Of a stretch of 64,000 nucleotides of DNA, positions 17,955-27,752 are shown piece after piece. Both the position numbers and the translations under genes were made by a program. Within the stretch, counting starts at the first letter, position 1. The number at the start of each line of letters is the position of its first letter. The notes beneath the pieces are model-generated. The model worked only from the letters and a program-made list of their open reading frames with translations, did not search any database and was not told the DNA's origin. This stretch comes from Marinilabiliaceae bacterium ANBcel2. GTDB lineage: Bacteria > Bacteroidota > Bacteroidia > Bacteroidales > Marinilabiliaceae. Location: positions 1-64,000 of the forward strand of contig JARULA010000002.1 of NCBI GenBank assembly GCA_029688995.1. The letters run 5' to 3'.

Positions 17955-18656
17955 ATGAGCAGTTTACTATGTTCTTCCATTGGGAAAAAGCTATTGATGG
18001 GATTGTCAGGGCTTTTTCTGATGATGTTTTTATTAATTCACCTCACAGTAAATTCACTTTTACTGATTCCCGATGGTGGTGATACCTTTAATGCAGCAGC
18101 ACATTTTATGGCTACTAATCCATTTATTGCTGTAGTTGAACCTTTATTAGCAATTGGATTTATTGTTCACATTGTCTGGGGAATTCTTCTCACCTTACAA
18201 AACCGTAAAGCAAGAGGAAGTGCCAGATATGCATCGGGAAACAAAACAAAAGGTGTAACCTGGGCATCTCAAAACATGTTGATTTTAGGAATTACTTTAT
18301 TTGCTTTTTTAGTGCTTCATGTAGCCCACTTTTGGGTAAAGATGAAACTTACCGGAGACCCTTTGCTTAATGATGTTACAGTTAATATAGCCGGGGTTCC
18401 TACCGAGGTAGAAAACGCTTATGCGCTCATAAACGCAACATTTGCAGAACTTTGGGTGGTAATTGTTTATGTTGTTGCAGGTATTGGTCTGGCACTTCAC
18501 TTATCACACGGTTTCTGGTCTTCGTTTCAAACAATAGGATTTAGCAATGATATCTGGAGAAAAAGATTAACCATACTTGGTAATGTTTATGCCTGGTTTG
18601 TAGGGATAGGATTCTCTTTGATAGCACTACTGCAATATTTATTCTTTCAAGGTTAA
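17955..18656 (+). CDS. sdhC: Succinate dehydrogenase/fumarate reductase cytochrome b subunit
   Basis: SdhC anchors the complex in the membrane and carries haem b on the path to or from quinone. The 233-aa protein has five membrane helices, the single-anchor arrangement of B-type (diheme) enzymes as in Bacteroides and Wolinella. His residues lie within the helices (LIHLTVNS, FIVHIVWG, VLHVAHFW, LALHLSHGFWS) and would ligate the two haems. SSIGKKLLMGLSGLFL at the start is typical. It is the first gene of sdhC-sdhA-sdhB and lies 22 nt before sdhA. Confidence 0.95.
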   Translation: MSSLLCSSIGKKLLMGLSGLFLMMFLLIHLTVNSLLLIPDGGDTFNAAAHFMATNPFIAVVEPLLAIGFIVHIVWGILLTLQNRKARGSARYASGNKTKGVTWASQNMLILGITLFAFLVLHVAHFWVKMKLTGDPLLNDVTVNIAGVPTEVENAYALINATFAELWVVIVYVVAGIGLALHLSHGFWSSFQTIGFSNDIWRKRLTILGNVYAWFVGIGFSLIALLQYLFFQG

Positions 18657-18678
18657 ATCATTTTATTTTTAAGTGATT

Positions 18679-20619
18679 ATGGTAAAAATTGATGCAAAAA
18701 TTCCTGAGGGCCCTTTGGCTCAAAAATGGACAAAGTATAAGGCTGACCAAAAACTGGTTAACCCTTCAAATAAAAGAAAATTAGATATTATCGTTGTTGG
18801 GACCGGACTGGCAGGGGCGTCAGCTGCTGCTTCATTTGGAGAGATGGGATTCAACGTTAAGATATTCACAATTCAGGATTCACCACGCCGTGCTCACTCT
18901 ATTGCTGCGCAGGGAGGTATTAATGCTGCAAAAAACTATCCTAACGATGGAGACTCTATAGGACGCCTCTTCTCGGATACAGTTAAAGGTGGTGACTACA
19001 GAGCAAGAGAGGCCAATGTATATCGTCTTGCCGAAGTAAGTAATGAAATTATTGACCAATGTGTTGCGCAAGGTGTTCCTTTTGCAAGGGAGTATGGCGG
19101 ACTTTTAGATAATCGCTCTTTTGGAGGAGCTCAGGTTAGTCGTACATTTTATGCAAGAGGACAAACCGGTCAACAGCTTCTGCTTGGAGCATATCAAGCA
19201 TTAATGCGTCAGGTAGAGAAAAAAACGGTTAAACTATATACACGAAATGAACTTGTTGAAATAGTTCTTGTTGATGGAAAAGCACGTGGAATAATCTCAA
19301 GAAATCTTGTTACAGGTGAAATAGAGCGTCACTCGGCTCATGCAGTTGTTTTGGCAACAGGAGGATACGGAAATGCATTCTTTCTTTCAACAAATGCTAT
19401 GGGATCAAACGGTTCGGCAGCCTGGCGTGCTTACAAAAAAGGTGCAGCTTTTGCGAATCCCTGTTTTGCTCAAATTCATCCAACATGTATTCCGGTTCAT
19501 GGAGAGTTTCAAAGCAAGCTGACACTTATGTCAGAGTCTCTGAGGAATGATGGTAGAATTTGGGTGCCGGCTAAAATAGAGGATGCTGAAGCAATTAAAA
19601 ACGGTAAGCTTAAACCAACAGATATTGCTGAAGAGGACAGAGACTACTTCCTTGAAAGAAGATATCCTGCATTTGGAAACCTTGTTCCACGAGATGTTGC
19701 ATCGCGTGCTGCAAAAGAGAGATGTGATGCAGGTTTTGGAGTAGGGTCAACCGGATTGGCTGTCTATCTTGATTTTAAAGATTCGATTGAGCGTCTTGGT
19801 AAAGATGCAATAGAGGCTCGTTACGGTAATCTTTTCCAGATGTATGAAAAGATTGTTGATGACAATCCCTATGAAACTCCTATGATGATCTACCCTGCAA
19901 TTCACTATACTATGGGAGGTGTTTGGGTTGATTATGAACTGCAAACAACAATCCCCGGTCTATTTTGTGCAGGAGAGGCTAACTTCTCGGATCACGGAGC
20001 TAACCGTCTTGGAGCATCAGCACTAATGCAAGGTCTTGCAGATGGATATTTTGTTCTTCCATACACAGTTCAAAATTATCTGTCCGACTTTATTAATACT
20101 CCCAGAATGTCGGGCAATGAAAAAGAGTTTGTTGAAGCCGAAAATGAGGTGAAAGAGAGATTCCAAAAAATACTTGATATTAAAGGAAACAGATCGGTTG
20201 ATAGTATTCATAAGGAGCTCGGACTGGCAATGTGGGATTTTGTAGGTATGGCCAGAAATGCTGACGGACTTAAAAAGGCGGTTGATAAAATTAAGAGTAT
20301 CAAAAAGGAGTTCTGGAGTAATGTACGTATCCCGGGATCAAAAGAAGGTATGAATATTGAGCTTGAAAAGGCTAACCGACTTGTCGATTTTATAGAGATA
20401 GGTGAATTAATGGCAATAGATGCACTGCACAGAGAAGAGTCGTGTGGCGGTCATTTTCGCGAAGAGCATCAAACCGAAGAGGGTGAAGCGATGCGACACG
20501 ATGAAAAATTTGCTTACGTAGCTTGCTGGATAGATAAAGGTGGAGATAAAGATCCTGAACTTATTAAAGAGGAGCTTGAGTTTAAAGATGTTAAGCTTAT
20601 TCAGCGTAACTATAAGTAA
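18679..20619 (+). CDS. sdhA: Succinate dehydrogenase/fumarate reductase flavoprotein subunit
   Basis: SdhA oxidises succinate to fumarate, or the reverse, on covalently bound FAD. The dinucleotide fold [12 protein letters not shown] is near residue 37. [15 protein letters not shown] holds the FAD-linked His. The catalytic segments ([12 protein letters not shown], the PRDVASRA Arg region, [11 protein letters not shown] and [16 protein letters not shown]) are all present. The size, about 646 aa, is that of the B-type enzymes. The ATG at 18679 is chosen over a GTG two codons upstream. It is in one operon with sdhC and sdhB. Confidence 0.97.
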   Translation: MVKIDAKIPEGPLAQKWTKYKADQKLVNPSNKRKLDIIVVGTGLAGASAAASFGEMGFNVKIFTIQDSPRRAHSIAAQGGINAAKNYPNDGDSIGRLFSDTVKGGDYRAREANVYRLAEVSNEIIDQCVAQGVPFAREYGGLLDNRSFGGAQVSRTFYARGQTGQQLLLGAYQALMRQVEKKTVKLYTRNELVEIVLVDGKARGIISRNLVTGEIERHSAHAVVLATGGYGNAFFLSTNAMGSNGSAAWRAYKKGAAFANPCFAQIHPTCIPVHGEFQSKLTLMSESLRNDGRIWVPAKIEDAEAIKNGKLKPTDIAEEDRDYFLERRYPAFGNLVPRDVASRAAKERCDAGFGVGSTGLAVYLDFKDSIERLGKDAIEARYGNLFQMYEKIVDDNPYETPMMIYPAIHYTMGGVWVDYELQTTIPGLFCAGEANFSDHGANRLGASALMQGLADGYFVLPYTVQNYLSDFINTPRMSGNEKEFVEAENEVKERFQKILDIKGNRSVDSIHKELGLAMWDFVGMARNADGLKKAVDKIKSIKKEFWSNVRIPGSKEGMNIELEKANRLVDFIEIGELMAIDALHREESCGGHFREEHQTEEGEAMRHDEKFAYVACWIDKGGDKDPELIKEELEFKDVKLIQRNYK

Positions 20620-20656
20620 TGACAAACAGGTTCAATTATTTTAACAGAGTTATATC

Positions 20657-21412
20657 ATGGAAAAAAATATAAATCTCACATTAAAGGTTTGGAGACAAAA
20701 CAGTCCTAAAGATAAAGGAGGTTTTGAAACCTATCAGGTAAAGGATATATCAACAGGAAGCTCTTTTCTTGAACTGCTCGATGTATTAAATGAGCAACTT
20801 ATCAACGAAGGGAAAGAGCCAGTAGCATTTGATCACGACTGCCGGGAAGGAATTTGCGGTATGTGCTCTCTATATATTAACGGCCATCCACATGGACCTG
20901 ACAGTGAAATTACAACCTGTCAGTTGCATATGCGTAAATTTAACGATGGAGATACAATATGGATAGAGCCCTGGAGATCGGCAGGATTCCCTGTTATCAA
21001 GGATTTAATTGTTGATCGCGATGCTTTTGATAAGATTATTGCAGCAGGGGGATATGTATCGGTTAATACAGGTGGTGTACCCGATGGTAACGCTATTCCA
21101 ATCCCAAAAGATAACGCCGATGAGTCTATGGATGCTGCCTCATGCATAGGTTGCGGAGCATGTGTTGCAGCCTGTAAAAATGGATCAGCAATGCTTTTTG
21201 TTTCTGCAAAAGCGAGCCAACTGGCTCTACTGCCACAAGGTAAAGTAGAAGCTGCGCGCCGTGCAAAAAATATGGTTGCAAGAATGGATGATTTAGGATT
21301 TGGAAACTGTACAAATACAGGAGCATGTGAGGTAGAGTGCCCTAAAGGAATCTCTATTGCACATATTGCCAGACTAAACAGAGAGTATCTTTCGGCTAAG
21401 TTGCAAGATTAA
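20657..21412 (+). CDS. sdhB: Succinate dehydrogenase/fumarate reductase iron-sulfur subunit
   Basis: SdhB relays electrons between FAD and haem through three clusters. [10 protein letters not shown] (near residues 69-78) binds the [2Fe-2S] centre. [14 protein letters not shown] (near 158-171) and [14 protein letters not shown] (near 213-226) supply ligands for the 4Fe and 3Fe centres. At 251 aa it is full length. It is the last gene of the operon, 37 nt after sdhA, and a strong terminator follows. The sequence alone does not tell whether the complex runs as a fumarate reductase. Confidence 0.97.
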   Translation: MEKNINLTLKVWRQNSPKDKGGFETYQVKDISTGSSFLELLDVLNEQLINEGKEPVAFDHDCREGICGMCSLYINGHPHGPDSEITTCQLHMRKFNDGDTIWIEPWRSAGFPVIKDLIVDRDAFDKIIAAGGYVSVNTGGVPDGNAIPIPKDNADESMDAASCIGCGACVAACKNGSAMLFVSAKASQLALLPQGKVEAARRAKNMVARMDDLGFGNCTNTGACEVECPKGISIAHIARLNREYLSAKLQD

Positions 21413-21441
21413 AACTTGCACAAGGCAGTTAAAAAATAGTA

Positions 21442-21475
21442 AAGAGCCCTGTGAAAAATAGCACAGGGCTCTTTT
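21442..21475 (+). terminator. Terminator of the sdhCAB operon
   Basis: A perfect 12-bp stem (AAGAGCCCTGTG/CACAGGGCTCTT) with an 8-nt loop leads into TTTTG, 29 nt after sdhB. It is one of the strongest hairpins in the window. Confidence 0.9.
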
Positions 21476-21532
21476 GTAAATACCCATTATTAAAAGAGGA
21501 GTTAAATGATTTAATTATTCAGGGCTATTTTG

Positions 21533-22219
21533 ATGAATAACATAAAAGGAATCTCGTTAATGATTTTGCTCTTAATGCCATTATGTTCTTTTTCTCAATA
21601 TAAAGAAGATGTAAATAGCAGCACTTCATACAGGAGAATTATAACAGTGGCTGCAGGGGTTACTGCACTCTCATTTTTGGCAGACAACCCGGTCAATAAC
21701 TTTAACGATAAAAAAAGGACTCCCTTTTTAGACAACCTTACCGATGTAACTCAACTACCAGGAGATAAATATATTGCTGCTCCGGCACTACTCCTGTGCT
21801 ATACATCGGCAAGATTTACAAATAATAAAACACTTCAACAAACATCATTAAAATCGGCCCAAGCATTTATTACAGCATCTATAGCAACAGGAGCAATAAA
21901 ATATAGTGCAGGAAGGGCAAGACCCAGCTCAACTTACTCCTCAAACTATTTTAGTCCGTTTAAATCAGGAGATGAATACAGGTCACTGCCATCAGGACAT
22001 GCAGCAACAGCTTTTTCAATATTGACTCCATTTGCCGAAACATATTCAAAATGGTTATATACAATTCCTGCAGCTACGGCATTATCAAGATGTTATAAAA
22101 ATGAACATTGGCTTTCGGATGTAGTAACAGGCTCAGCGATAGGCTTTTTAAGCGGATATCTGTTAACACACAACAAAAATATAGAACTCATTCCATCAGG
22201 GCTTAGACTATATTTTTAA
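21533..22219 (+). CDS. PAP2-family phosphatase
   Basis: The 228-aa protein has a signal or anchor segment at about residues 5-20 and a PAP2 (type 2 phosphatidic acid phosphatase) domain. The three catalytic motifs are visible: KYSAGRARP, SLPSGHAATAFS and SRCYKNEHWLSDVVTG. Members remove phosphate from lipids such as undecaprenyl diphosphate or phosphatidate at the outer face of the inner membrane, or in the outer membrane. The exact substrate is not readable here. I use ATG 21533; the frame one codon longer begins with TTG. It stands alone between the sdh operon and trpS. Confidence 0.9.
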   Translation: MNNIKGISLMILLLMPLCSFSQYKEDVNSSTSYRRIITVAAGVTALSFLADNPVNNFNDKKRTPFLDNLTDVTQLPGDKYIAAPALLLCYTSARFTNNKTLQQTSLKSAQAFITASIATGAIKYSAGRARPSSTYSSNYFSPFKSGDEYRSLPSGHAATAFSILTPFAETYSKWLYTIPAATALSRCYKNEHWLSDVVTGSAIGFLSGYLLTHNKNIELIPSGLRLYF

Positions 22220-22251
22220 CCTCTTTATTACACTATTGAGAAATAGTTGAT

Positions 22252-22259
22252 TATTTTTG
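22252..22259 (+). promoter_or_regulatory. -7 element upstream of trpS
   Basis: TATTTTTG matches TAnnTTTG and lies 24 nt before the trpS start codon, a suitable position. No TTG at 19-21 nt upstream is present, so it is only a half match. No T-box or tryptophan leader peptide was seen. Confidence 0.5.
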
Positions 22260-22283
22260 CAGCTTTAATAACAGAATATTAAT

Positions 22284-23273
22284 ATGGAAACAGTAGTAAG
22301 CGGTATTCGACCCACAGGAAATCTTCATTTAGGAAACTATTTTGGTGCAGTACGCAATTTTTTAAAAATGCAGGAAAATTATAACTGCTATTTTTTTATT
22401 GCAGACTACCACTCACTTACTACACATCCAAACCCCAAAGATCTTCACGGAAATGTAAAGCAGGTGCTTGCAGAATATCTTGCTGCCGGATTAGATCCTG
22501 AAAAGTCAACCATATATATACAGAGTGATGTTCCGGCAGTAGCAGAACTAACTCTTTTGTTAAATATGAATGCCTACCTTGGAGAGCTTGAAAGGACAAC
22601 CTCTTTTAAAGATAAAGCACGACAGCAACCCGAGAATGTTAATGCCGGACTGTTAACCTATCCTGTGTTAATGGCTGCTGATATTATTATACATCAGGCA
22701 CACAAAGTGCCTGTAGGCAAAGATCAGGAGCAAAATCTTGAGATGACACGTAAATTTGCATCACGATTTAATCGTATATATAAGCAGGACTATTTTAATA
22801 TACCACGCCCATTTAATTTTGGCGACGAACTTATAAAAATTCCGGGGTTAGACGGTAGCGGTAAAATGGGGAAATCTGAAAATAATGGGATTTTTCTTGC
22901 TGAAGATCCTAAATCAATTAGAAAAAAGGTGATGCGTGCTGTTACAGATTCGGGACCAACTGAACCAAATTCGCCACTGAGTGAACCTATTGCTAATCTC
23001 TTTACAATAATGGAGGTTGTTTCTAAAGAGGAGACTATTGAGTTCTTTAAAGAAGAGTATAGCAAATGCTCAATAAGATATGGCGATCTTAAAAAACAGT
23101 TGGCAAAGGATATTATTGAATTTACAACCCCAATACGAGAAAAAATAGAAGCTATTGCATCAGATGAACAATATTTAAGCAAAGTAGCTAAAATGGGTCG
23201 TGAAAAAGCCATGGAAAGTGCAGAAAAAACAGTGCGCGAAGTTCGTGAAATAATAGGATTTCGCCCGTTTTAA
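22284..23273 (+). CDS. trpS: Tryptophanyl-tRNA synthetase
   Basis: TrpS is a class Ic synthetase that charges tRNA-Trp. GIRPTGNLHLGNYFGA near residues 7-22 carries the HIGH-like motif (HLGN), and KMGKS near 194-198 is the KMSKS loop. LMAADIIIHQAHKVPVGKDQ is the conserved tryptophan/tRNA region. The length of 329 aa is typical. It is monocistronic and converges on the LytS-type kinase gene, with 19 nt between the stop codons. Confidence 0.97.
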   Translation: METVVSGIRPTGNLHLGNYFGAVRNFLKMQENYNCYFFIADYHSLTTHPNPKDLHGNVKQVLAEYLAAGLDPEKSTIYIQSDVPAVAELTLLLNMNAYLGELERTTSFKDKARQQPENVNAGLLTYPVLMAADIIIHQAHKVPVGKDQEQNLEMTRKFASRFNRIYKQDYFNIPRPFNFGDELIKIPGLDGSGKMGKSENNGIFLAEDPKSIRKKVMRAVTDSGPTEPNSPLSEPIANLFTIMEVVSKEETIEFFKEEYSKCSIRYGDLKKQLAKDIIEFTTPIREKIEAIASDEQYLSKVAKMGREKAMESAEKTVREVREIIGFRPF

Positions 23274-23292
23274 GTTAAAATTGTGCCTGTTT

Positions 23293-25386
23293 TTACACCT
23301 CTGCCCAACTCTCTCTCTTAATATTTGACTTCTTTTTATCAATATTGGGACTGCCATTAGATAATTCAACAGCCGGAAGAGTAATTTTTATTATTGTACC
23401 AGAATCAAAGGGGTTACTATCTTTTTTATCTATAACATCAAGGTTAACATATTTACCCCCGGTATCATTACGTATTACTGATAGCCGCTCACGTGTAATT
23501 TTAAGAGCCATAGAATCATGTCCTCCCCCTTTACCACGCTTTTGCTCCATAGCAGCTTTAATACCAATTCCATTATCTTCTACCTCGATAACTAAGTGCT
23601 GCTCCTCAAGTTTATAACGTACATGTAAAGCACCCTGTCCCTGAATTGGTCTTAATCCATGCTCAACAGCATTCTCCACAAAAGGTTGTGTAAGCATAGG
23701 GGGAACCACCACTTTTCTCTTTTCAAGACGCTCATCAACATAAATATGATATTGAAACGGTTTATAAAACCTTAACTGTTGCAAATCTAAATATTTTTGA
23801 AGAATGTAAATGTCGTTCTCAAGTGAGATGTAATCAAAATGAGACTCTTTTAAAACAACTCTCATCAATTTAGCAAAATCGGTTAAAAAACGTGTCGATT
23901 TCTCAACATCATTTTCCATAACATAAAGTTGAATAGAACTTAAAGCATTAAATATAAAGTGAGGATTCATTTGTGTACGTAACAGTTTATGCTGGTTTTT
24001 TAAGTTCAAATATTTTCCTCGCAGTTTTAAGTGGTAAACAACAAAACCAAATGCCAGTAAAATAACAACTATAAAAATAATAAAGGCAGTAGTCATAGCT
24101 CTTTGTCTGTTAAGAGCCATAGCTTGCCTGATACTCTCTTGACTTAATGTAACAATTTTATTGCGCTGGTTTTGAACATCACTCATAGTCTCTAAATTGG
24201 AAATATATCTTTCACGCTCCTCGGTAATTACACTATCCTTTATAAACACTGACCGGCGATTTGCTGCAAGAGCTTCTTTATACTTTCCCTGCTTTTCATA
24301 AAGTGATGCAATCATTTCAAGTGACCTCCAACGGTCACGGTGAATATTTTGAGCTAATGCCATAGATGAGGCCTGCAGCAAAAAATCTAAAGCCTCATCA
24401 TATTGACCTATCTCAGTATATAATTTTCCTTTTACCAACATTGTAGAGATAATGCGCGCCGAATCATCTGTCATACTGTTAATATCAGATGCCATATTTA
24501 AATAGTAAATTGCAGAATCGGAATTATTTAACGTAATAAAAGCATTAGCCTTACCAATATATAAATCAGAGAGGTTAGTCCGACTATCTTTACTAATTTT
24601 TTTGTTGCACAATAGAGCCTCATTAAAATAGAACATAGCTGAATCGGCTTTACCCAGACTAATTAAACAGTTACCTATATTATAGTAGTTAAGAGCTAAA
24701 CATTTTGGTTTATTATTTCTTGATGCAATGACAATTGATCTACGATAATAGAGCATAGCAGAATGGTATCGCTCTATATTAAAATTTATATCTCCTATAT
24801 TGCTTAATGCAACAACCTCATTAAAGGAGTCTTCTACTTCTCTTGAATAGGCTAAAGCATCAAAATAGTGATCAAACGCAGATTCATAATCTCCAACAAA
24901 ATTATATAGATTCCCAAGCTTATTTAAAAGAGTAAGATATAAAGAGTCATATAGTTTTGAATCACGTAAAATGTGTAGCGCACTATTATAGTATACTCCT
25001 GCCCGCTGATAAAGATCTTCTTTAAAATATCTATCAGCAAGGACAATATATATATATGCCTCAAGATAAAGACTTCCACTTTTTTTAGCTACCTCAAGAG
25101 CTTCACTAATAAAGGAATCTTCTATTGTAGATTGAGAGCTTTCAGATTGGTAGATCCCATGAGAACTCTCCAGCAAACGCACAACTACAACTGAGTCGAT
25201 ACTGTATGATACAGGATTAATACGGGAATCTATCTCTACCCCCTTATATCTTGCAACATTATAATCCCTTTCTATGTTATCAAAAAAAGTTGTATAAACA
25301 ATTAATAGAAGAAACAAAAAGAGGATGGCAGCTAAAATATAACGAACATATCCTCTTCGCCATAAAGGTTTTAAAAAGAACATCAT
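23293..25386 (-). CDS. TPR-containing LytS-type sensor histidine kinase
   Basis: This is a membrane sensor of about 697 aa. It has an N-terminal membrane segment (about residues 10-30), then roughly 380 residues of TPR helices (repeats such as 'YNIGNCLISLGKADSAMFYF' and 'LYTEIGQYDEALDFL'), a second membrane helix, a short coiled coil and a His_kinase domain. The phospho-acceptor motif QMNPHFIFNALSS is near residue 474, and the ATPase motifs are PFVENAVEHGL and VEDNGIG. The longest open frame reaches 25668, but those extra 94 residues lie antisense to dusB, so I use the paired ATG codons at 25386/25383. No LytTR regulator lies nearby. Confidence 0.88.
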   Translation of the reverse strand: MMFFLKPLWRRGYVRYILAAILFLFLLLIVYTTFFDNIERDYNVARYKGVEIDSRINPVSYSIDSVVVVRLLESSHGIYQSESSQSTIEDSFISEALEVAKKSGSLYLEAYIYIVLADRYFKEDLYQRAGVYYNSALHILRDSKLYDSLYLTLLNKLGNLYNFVGDYESAFDHYFDALAYSREVEDSFNEVVALSNIGDINFNIERYHSAMLYYRRSIVIASRNNKPKCLALNYYNIGNCLISLGKADSAMFYFNEALLCNKKISKDSRTNLSDLYIGKANAFITLNNSDSAIYYLNMASDINSMTDDSARIISTMLVKGKLYTEIGQYDEALDFLLQASSMALAQNIHRDRWRSLEMIASLYEKQGKYKEALAANRRSVFIKDSVITEERERYISNLETMSDVQNQRNKIVTLSQESIRQAMALNRQRAMTTAFIIFIVVILLAFGFVVYHLKLRGKYLNLKNQHKLLRTQMNPHFIFNALSSIQLYVMENDVEKSTRFLTDFAKLMRVVLKESHFDYISLENDIYILQKYLDLQQLRFYKPFQYHIYVDERLEKRKVVVPPMLTQPFVENAVEHGLRPIQGQGALHVRYKLEEQHLVIEVEDNGIGIKAAMEQKRGKGGGHDSMALKITRERLSVIRNDTGGKYVNLDVIDKKDSNPFDSGTIIKITLPAVELSNGSPNIDKKKSNIKRESWAEV

Positions 25387-25468
25387 AATTAATAAAAAGG
25401 GGGTTGGTAAATACAAGTTACACATATTTTTAAATAAAATGAATAGACGAGGTAAAAAATCTAAAATG

Positions 25469-25476
25469 TATATTTG
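25469..25476 (+). promoter_or_regulatory. -7 element of dusB
   Basis: TATATTTG matches TAnnTTTG exactly. It ends 19 nt before the dusB start codon, so the leader would be only about 13 nt. No upstream TTG is well placed. Confidence 0.6.
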
Positions 25477-25495
25477 CACTCTAAAAGTATAAGGG

Positions 25496-26512
25496 ATGAA
25501 AATAGGGAGTATAATATTGAGGGATAAGCCGCTTTTGCTGGCACCAATGGAGGATGTGACAGATTTTATGTTTAGATCTCTTTGTAAAGAGTTTGGCGCA
25601 GACTTAATGTACACAGAGTTTGTATCATCTGATGCATTAATAAGAGATATAGAAAAAACAAAGCGCAAGCTTAAGATTGAGGATTATGAGCGTCCTACTG
25701 CAATACAACTATATGGCAAGGATCCCGTAGCTATGAGAGAAGCAGCAAAAATTGCAGAAGCTGCAAAGCCTGAATTTATCGACCTTAACTTTGGGTGTCC
25801 TGTTAAGAAAATTGCAAATAAAGGAGCTGGAGCAGGACTCTTAAAAAATATCCCTTTAATGCTTGATATCACAAAGGAGGTGGTAAAAGCAGTTAACATT
25901 CCTGTTACAGTGAAAACCAGACTGGGATGGGACGAAAACTCAAAAAATATTGTAACGATTGCTGAGCAACTGCAAGATGAAGGAGTAGATGCAATTACCA
26001 TACACGGCAGAACTCGATCTCAAATGTACTCGGGAGAGGCAGACTGGACTCTTATCGGGGAGGTTAAAAATAATCCTCGCATGCAGATCCCAGTTATAGG
26101 TAACGGAGATGTAAACTCACCCCAAAAGGCTGCAGACTGTTTTAATAGATATGGTGTTGATGCGGTAATGATTGGTCGCTCCTCTATAGGGCGACCATGG
26201 ATATTTAAAGATATTAGACAATATTTGGAAACAGGAGTTGCTCCTGAACCAATTTCTTTAGAAGAGCATGTAGAGATAATAAAAAGATTATTAAAAAACT
26301 CGGTTGATTCTATTGGTGAAAGAAGGGGCATATTACACACAAGACGCCATTTAGCAGTTACTTTTAAAGGATTAAAACATTTTAGACAAACAAAAATAAA
26401 GATGCTTAGAAGTGAAAGTATAGAAGAGATCTTCTCAATTTTAGATTCTATAAAAGAGGATTATAAGAACTCTATTTCACCTCTCTACCTTCATAATAAC
26501 GACGAACAATAA
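25496..26512 (+). CDS. dusB: tRNA-dihydrouridine synthase (DusB type)
   Basis: The enzyme reduces uridines to dihydrouridine in tRNA D-loops, using FMN and NADPH. A TIM-barrel domain begins with LAPMEDVTD. NFGCPVKKIANKGAGAGLL has the catalytic Cys101, ITIHGRTRSQMYSG is the FMN/tRNA region, and IGNGDV and MIGRSSIGRPWIF bind the FMN phosphate. The length of 338 aa suits DusB. The gene is divergent from the LytS-type kinase, and its 3' end overlaps the convergent permease gene by 41 bp. Confidence 0.95.
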   Translation: MKIGSIILRDKPLLLAPMEDVTDFMFRSLCKEFGADLMYTEFVSSDALIRDIEKTKRKLKIEDYERPTAIQLYGKDPVAMREAAKIAEAAKPEFIDLNFGCPVKKIANKGAGAGLLKNIPLMLDITKEVVKAVNIPVTVKTRLGWDENSKNIVTIAEQLQDEGVDAITIHGRTRSQMYSGEADWTLIGEVKNNPRMQIPVIGNGDVNSPQKAADCFNRYGVDAVMIGRSSIGRPWIFKDIRQYLETGVAPEPISLEEHVEIIKRLLKNSVDSIGERRGILHTRRHLAVTFKGLKHFRQTKIKMLRSESIEEIFSILDSIKEDYKNSISPLYLHNNDEQ

Positions 26513-27713
26513 CACGTACAGGGTACCAGGCAGCAATAAAACCTGTAAGAGATACTGTCACAAAAACTGTTATAACATCATACCATCTTAAAACAACAGG
26601 GTATGAATCAACAATAAGAGCAGCACCATCTCCCTGAAACTTAATAAATCCAAAGGTTTGCTGTAGCCATACAAGAATAACTCCCAGCAGCAATCCTCCA
26701 ATTAAGCCGGCCAAAGAAATAAGCCACCCCTCTAACAAAAATATACGATTTATTAAACTCTTTTCGGCTCCCATGCTCCGTAATGTTACTATGCTTTCAC
26801 GTTTTTCAAAAATGAGCATAGATAAGGTTCCTATTACATTAAAAACTGCAATAAGTAAAATGAATGAGAGAATAAGATAGGCCATAAACTTTTCAATCTG
26901 CATCATACGATAAAAAGTTGCATGCTGTTCCTCCCTGTCTAGCACCCGTAAATGACTCCCTACAACAGTCTCAATTTCGTTGCGGACACGATGAAAAGAG
27001 GCTCCCTCACTTAATTTAACACCCAACCAGGAGACAATATCACTACTGTATGAATATAGCTCCCGAGCCTGATCAATATGTATAATAATAAATCCGGCAT
27101 CATAATCGAGCTGATTTACCATAAAAAGACCCGATGGCTGAAGATAGCCTGATCGAAAAGCCTGATCGGGCCTCATAGGATTAATCCTCCCCTCCCTCTC
27201 CGGCACATATATCATCAAAGGCCTAACAAAATTCAATCGTAAAGCAAGCTTATCAGCTATGGCAAATCCGGCAACACCTTGAAAACGATCATGATCTTTA
27301 AGAGAAAACTCACCCTCTACAATAATAGATTCTATTGCCGAAACCTTATTGAATTGCTCATCAACACCAAGAAAGCGACCCGGAACCTGTCTCTCTGCAG
27401 CTCTAAACAGAGCATAATCCTCAACAACCTCGGTTACAGCATCAACACCTTCTATAGAGATAAGAGAGCTATAATCGAGAGAGTCAATACTAAAAACTTT
27501 TCCTTCTTTAGACTCAATTTTAAAATCGGGATCAAAATTACCATAAAGCGATCCTATTAATCCGTGCAACCCATTAAAAACCGACAAAACAATTAACAAT
27601 CCGAGCGAACCCACCAACACCCCTATAATTGAGATCCAGGAGATAATATTGATCACATTTTTACTCTTTTTTGCAAAGAGATATCTTATGGCAAAAAGAA
27701 GTGCTAGTTTCAT
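26472..27713 (-). CDS. FtsX-like ABC transporter permease (LolC/LolE type)
   Basis: The 413-aa protein has one N-terminal membrane segment, a large periplasmic domain of about 220 residues (MacB/LolE type) and three C-terminal segments. RYLFAKKSKNVINIISWIS near residues 9-27 and GTLSMLIFEKRESIVTLRSMG near 290-310 are typical of lipoprotein-releasing permeases, which hand outer-membrane lipoproteins to a carrier. No ATPase gene (lolD) is adjacent, so assignment to LolC/E is by sequence type only. It follows the methyltransferase and rbfA on the same strand, and its last 41 bp overlap dusB. Confidence 0.88.
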   Translation of the reverse strand: MKLALLFAIRYLFAKKSKNVINIISWISIIGVLVGSLGLLIVLSVFNGLHGLIGSLYGNFDPDFKIESKEGKVFSIDSLDYSSLISIEGVDAVTEVVEDYALFRAAERQVPGRFLGVDEQFNKVSAIESIIVEGEFSLKDHDRFQGVAGFAIADKLALRLNFVRPLMIYVPEREGRINPMRPDQAFRSGYLQPSGLFMVNQLDYDAGFIIIHIDQARELYSYSSDIVSWLGVKLSEGASFHRVRNEIETVVGSHLRVLDREEQHATFYRMMQIEKFMAYLILSFILLIAVFNVIGTLSMLIFEKRESIVTLRSMGAEKSLINRIFLLEGWLISLAGLIGGLLLGVILVWLQQTFGFIKFQGDGAALIVDSYPVVLRWYDVITVFVTVSLTGFIAAWYPVRVIVRRYYEGREVK

Positions 27714-27752
27714 CTATCTATAGATTCATTTAAAACCATACATCATAACTCC

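Noticed and set aside
25387-25668. N-terminal extension of the LytS-type kinase frame
   Set aside because: It lies antisense to dusB and has no membrane or TPR character; two ATG codons at 25386/25383 begin the real protein.
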